NCBI RefSeq assembly: GCF_000282455.1
Contig: NZ_AKJG01000013.1
Coordinates: forward strand, 1 to 52,810
Direction: 5' to 3'
DNA from: Pseudomonas sp. GM74
GTDB lineage: Bacteria > Pseudomonadota > Gammaproteobacteria > Pseudomonadales > Pseudomonadaceae
DNA length: 52,810 nt
The position numbers and the translations under genes are program-made. Below, in pieces: positions 52,384-52,810 of this stretch. Position 1 is the first letter of the stretch. Each line of letters starts with the position of its first letter. The notes under the pieces are model-generated. The model did no database searches, was not told where the DNA came from, and was given only the letters and a program-made list of their open reading frames with translations.

Positions 52384-52527
52384 GCGTCTTCCCCGGTGAG
52401 TGACAGAAGGCCTCACCCTACTGCCGGGCATCGGGGTCGATAAGCGCACCAAGGAGGTATTCGTGGTGTACCTCTAAAGGATGATTGGCACCGGGTCATC
52501 ACCCGGACGTCGAACCACCGAATCCTG

Positions 52528-52550
52528 ACTGTTGCCCGGGCTGCAACAGT
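52528..52550 (-). promoter_or_regulatory. Palindrome upstream of the DUF1302-DUF1329 operon
   Basis: ACTGTTGC (52528-52535) and GCAACAGT (52543-52550) form a perfect 8-bp inverted repeat with a 7-nt spacer, about 150 nt upstream of the DUF1302 start. It is a good candidate operator, possibly of the linked LuxR-type regulator. Confidence 0.5.
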
Positions 52551-52639
52551 GCATGTCGGGAATTGGTATTTTTCCTACAGCGCCGAGGGCTTATTCTTAT
52601 CTGGCTGCCACGGCCGCAAGGCACGCTGTAACAGCCTGC

Positions 52640-52763
52640 GCCGTGACTGAAAAAATTTAGATGAATTGAGGATTCGGCTCATCGCCCCGTGTTCACCGAC
52701 GTTGATTTGTAGCTCCTGATCCAACGTCTTACTTTGGCCGCTGCGTTTGCAGCGGCCTTTTTT
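52640..52763 (+). ncRNA. Candidate small RNA with terminator
   Basis: No ORF is present, but a 7-bp hairpin GACGTTG (52698-52704)/CAACGTC (52722-52728) is followed by a strong terminator hairpin GGCCGCTGC (52736-52744)/GCAGCGGCC (52749-52757) and a T-run. The first loop carries CTCCT, an anti-Shine-Dalgarno-like word. The 5' end is uncertain; a promoter was not clearly seen. It could also be a leader of a gene beyond the window or the tail of an unseen transcript. Confidence 0.4.
52736..52763 (+). terminator. Intrinsic terminator on the plus strand
   Basis: A 9-bp perfect stem with a 4-nt loop and a run of six T. No plus-strand protein gene precedes it within 400 nt, which is why a small RNA is proposed upstream. 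Confidence 0.85.
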
Positions 52764-52810
52764 ATGGGCCTCATTTTCAGCGACGGCACGGTCCCTTGTG
52801 GGAGCTGGCT

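Overview
The window looks like chromosomal DNA of a Pseudomonas of the fluorescens type. It is GC-rich, with interspersed GTGGGAGC...GCTTGC...GCGA palindromes typical of Pseudomonas REP/REPIN elements. The housekeeping genes are typical of the genus: cyoABCDE, an fhp/norR-type pair, hmgA-fahA-maiA with hmgR, yebG under a LexA box, DUF3509, and an ECF sigma/FecR/TonB-receptor triplet. No rRNA, tRNA, CRISPR array, phage or transposase was seen.

Region 1 (32-10925) is the outstanding part: a compact cluster that reads as an undescribed small-molecule pathway. A MocR-type regulator (+) is divergent from ten minus-strand genes. In transcription order these are MFS exporter, ATP-grasp ligase, RidA protein, cupin, terminator, YfcF-like GST, KamA-family radical-SAM aminomutase, class IV aminotransferase, TauD-like Fe/2OG dioxygenase, AurF-like diiron N-oxygenase and lactonase-like metallo-beta-lactamase-fold hydrolase. 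There is no NRPS or PKS. The set suggests that an amino acid is rearranged to a beta-amino acid, transaminated and N-oxygenated, joined by an amide bond and exported. The product is not predictable from sequence alone. A lower-GC LysE exporter follows.

Region 2 (12044-23462) is mostly core metabolism: cytochrome bo3 oxidase with its heme O synthase, DsbB, and flavohemoglobin hmp with divergent norR (three NorR-type sites and a sigma-54-like promoter between them), then cheV, a GNAT and a small exported protein.

Region 3 (23546-34790) is accessory: a YkgJ protein, an unusual fusion of a periplasmic solute-binding lipoprotein to a RidA domain, a 2-hydroxyacid dehydrogenase, a DUF2165 membrane protein, a DMT exporter with divergent AraC regulator, a TonB receptor with FecR and ECF sigma factor under a Fur-like box, and an HPF/RaiA-like protein.

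Region 4 (35005-46336) is amino-acid catabolism and stress: a GcvA-like LysR and L-serine dehydratase, DUF3509, PsiE, YebG, a leucine-dehydrogenase-like protein with Val in place of the expected catalytic Lys, a SirB1-like protein, the homogentisate pathway with its IclR repressor, and an unknown gene overlapping hmgR tail to tail.

Region 5 (46508-52810) has a MalT-like LuxR regulator, a DUF1302-DUF1329 envelope operon with a strong upstream palindrome, and a candidate structured small RNA near the window end.
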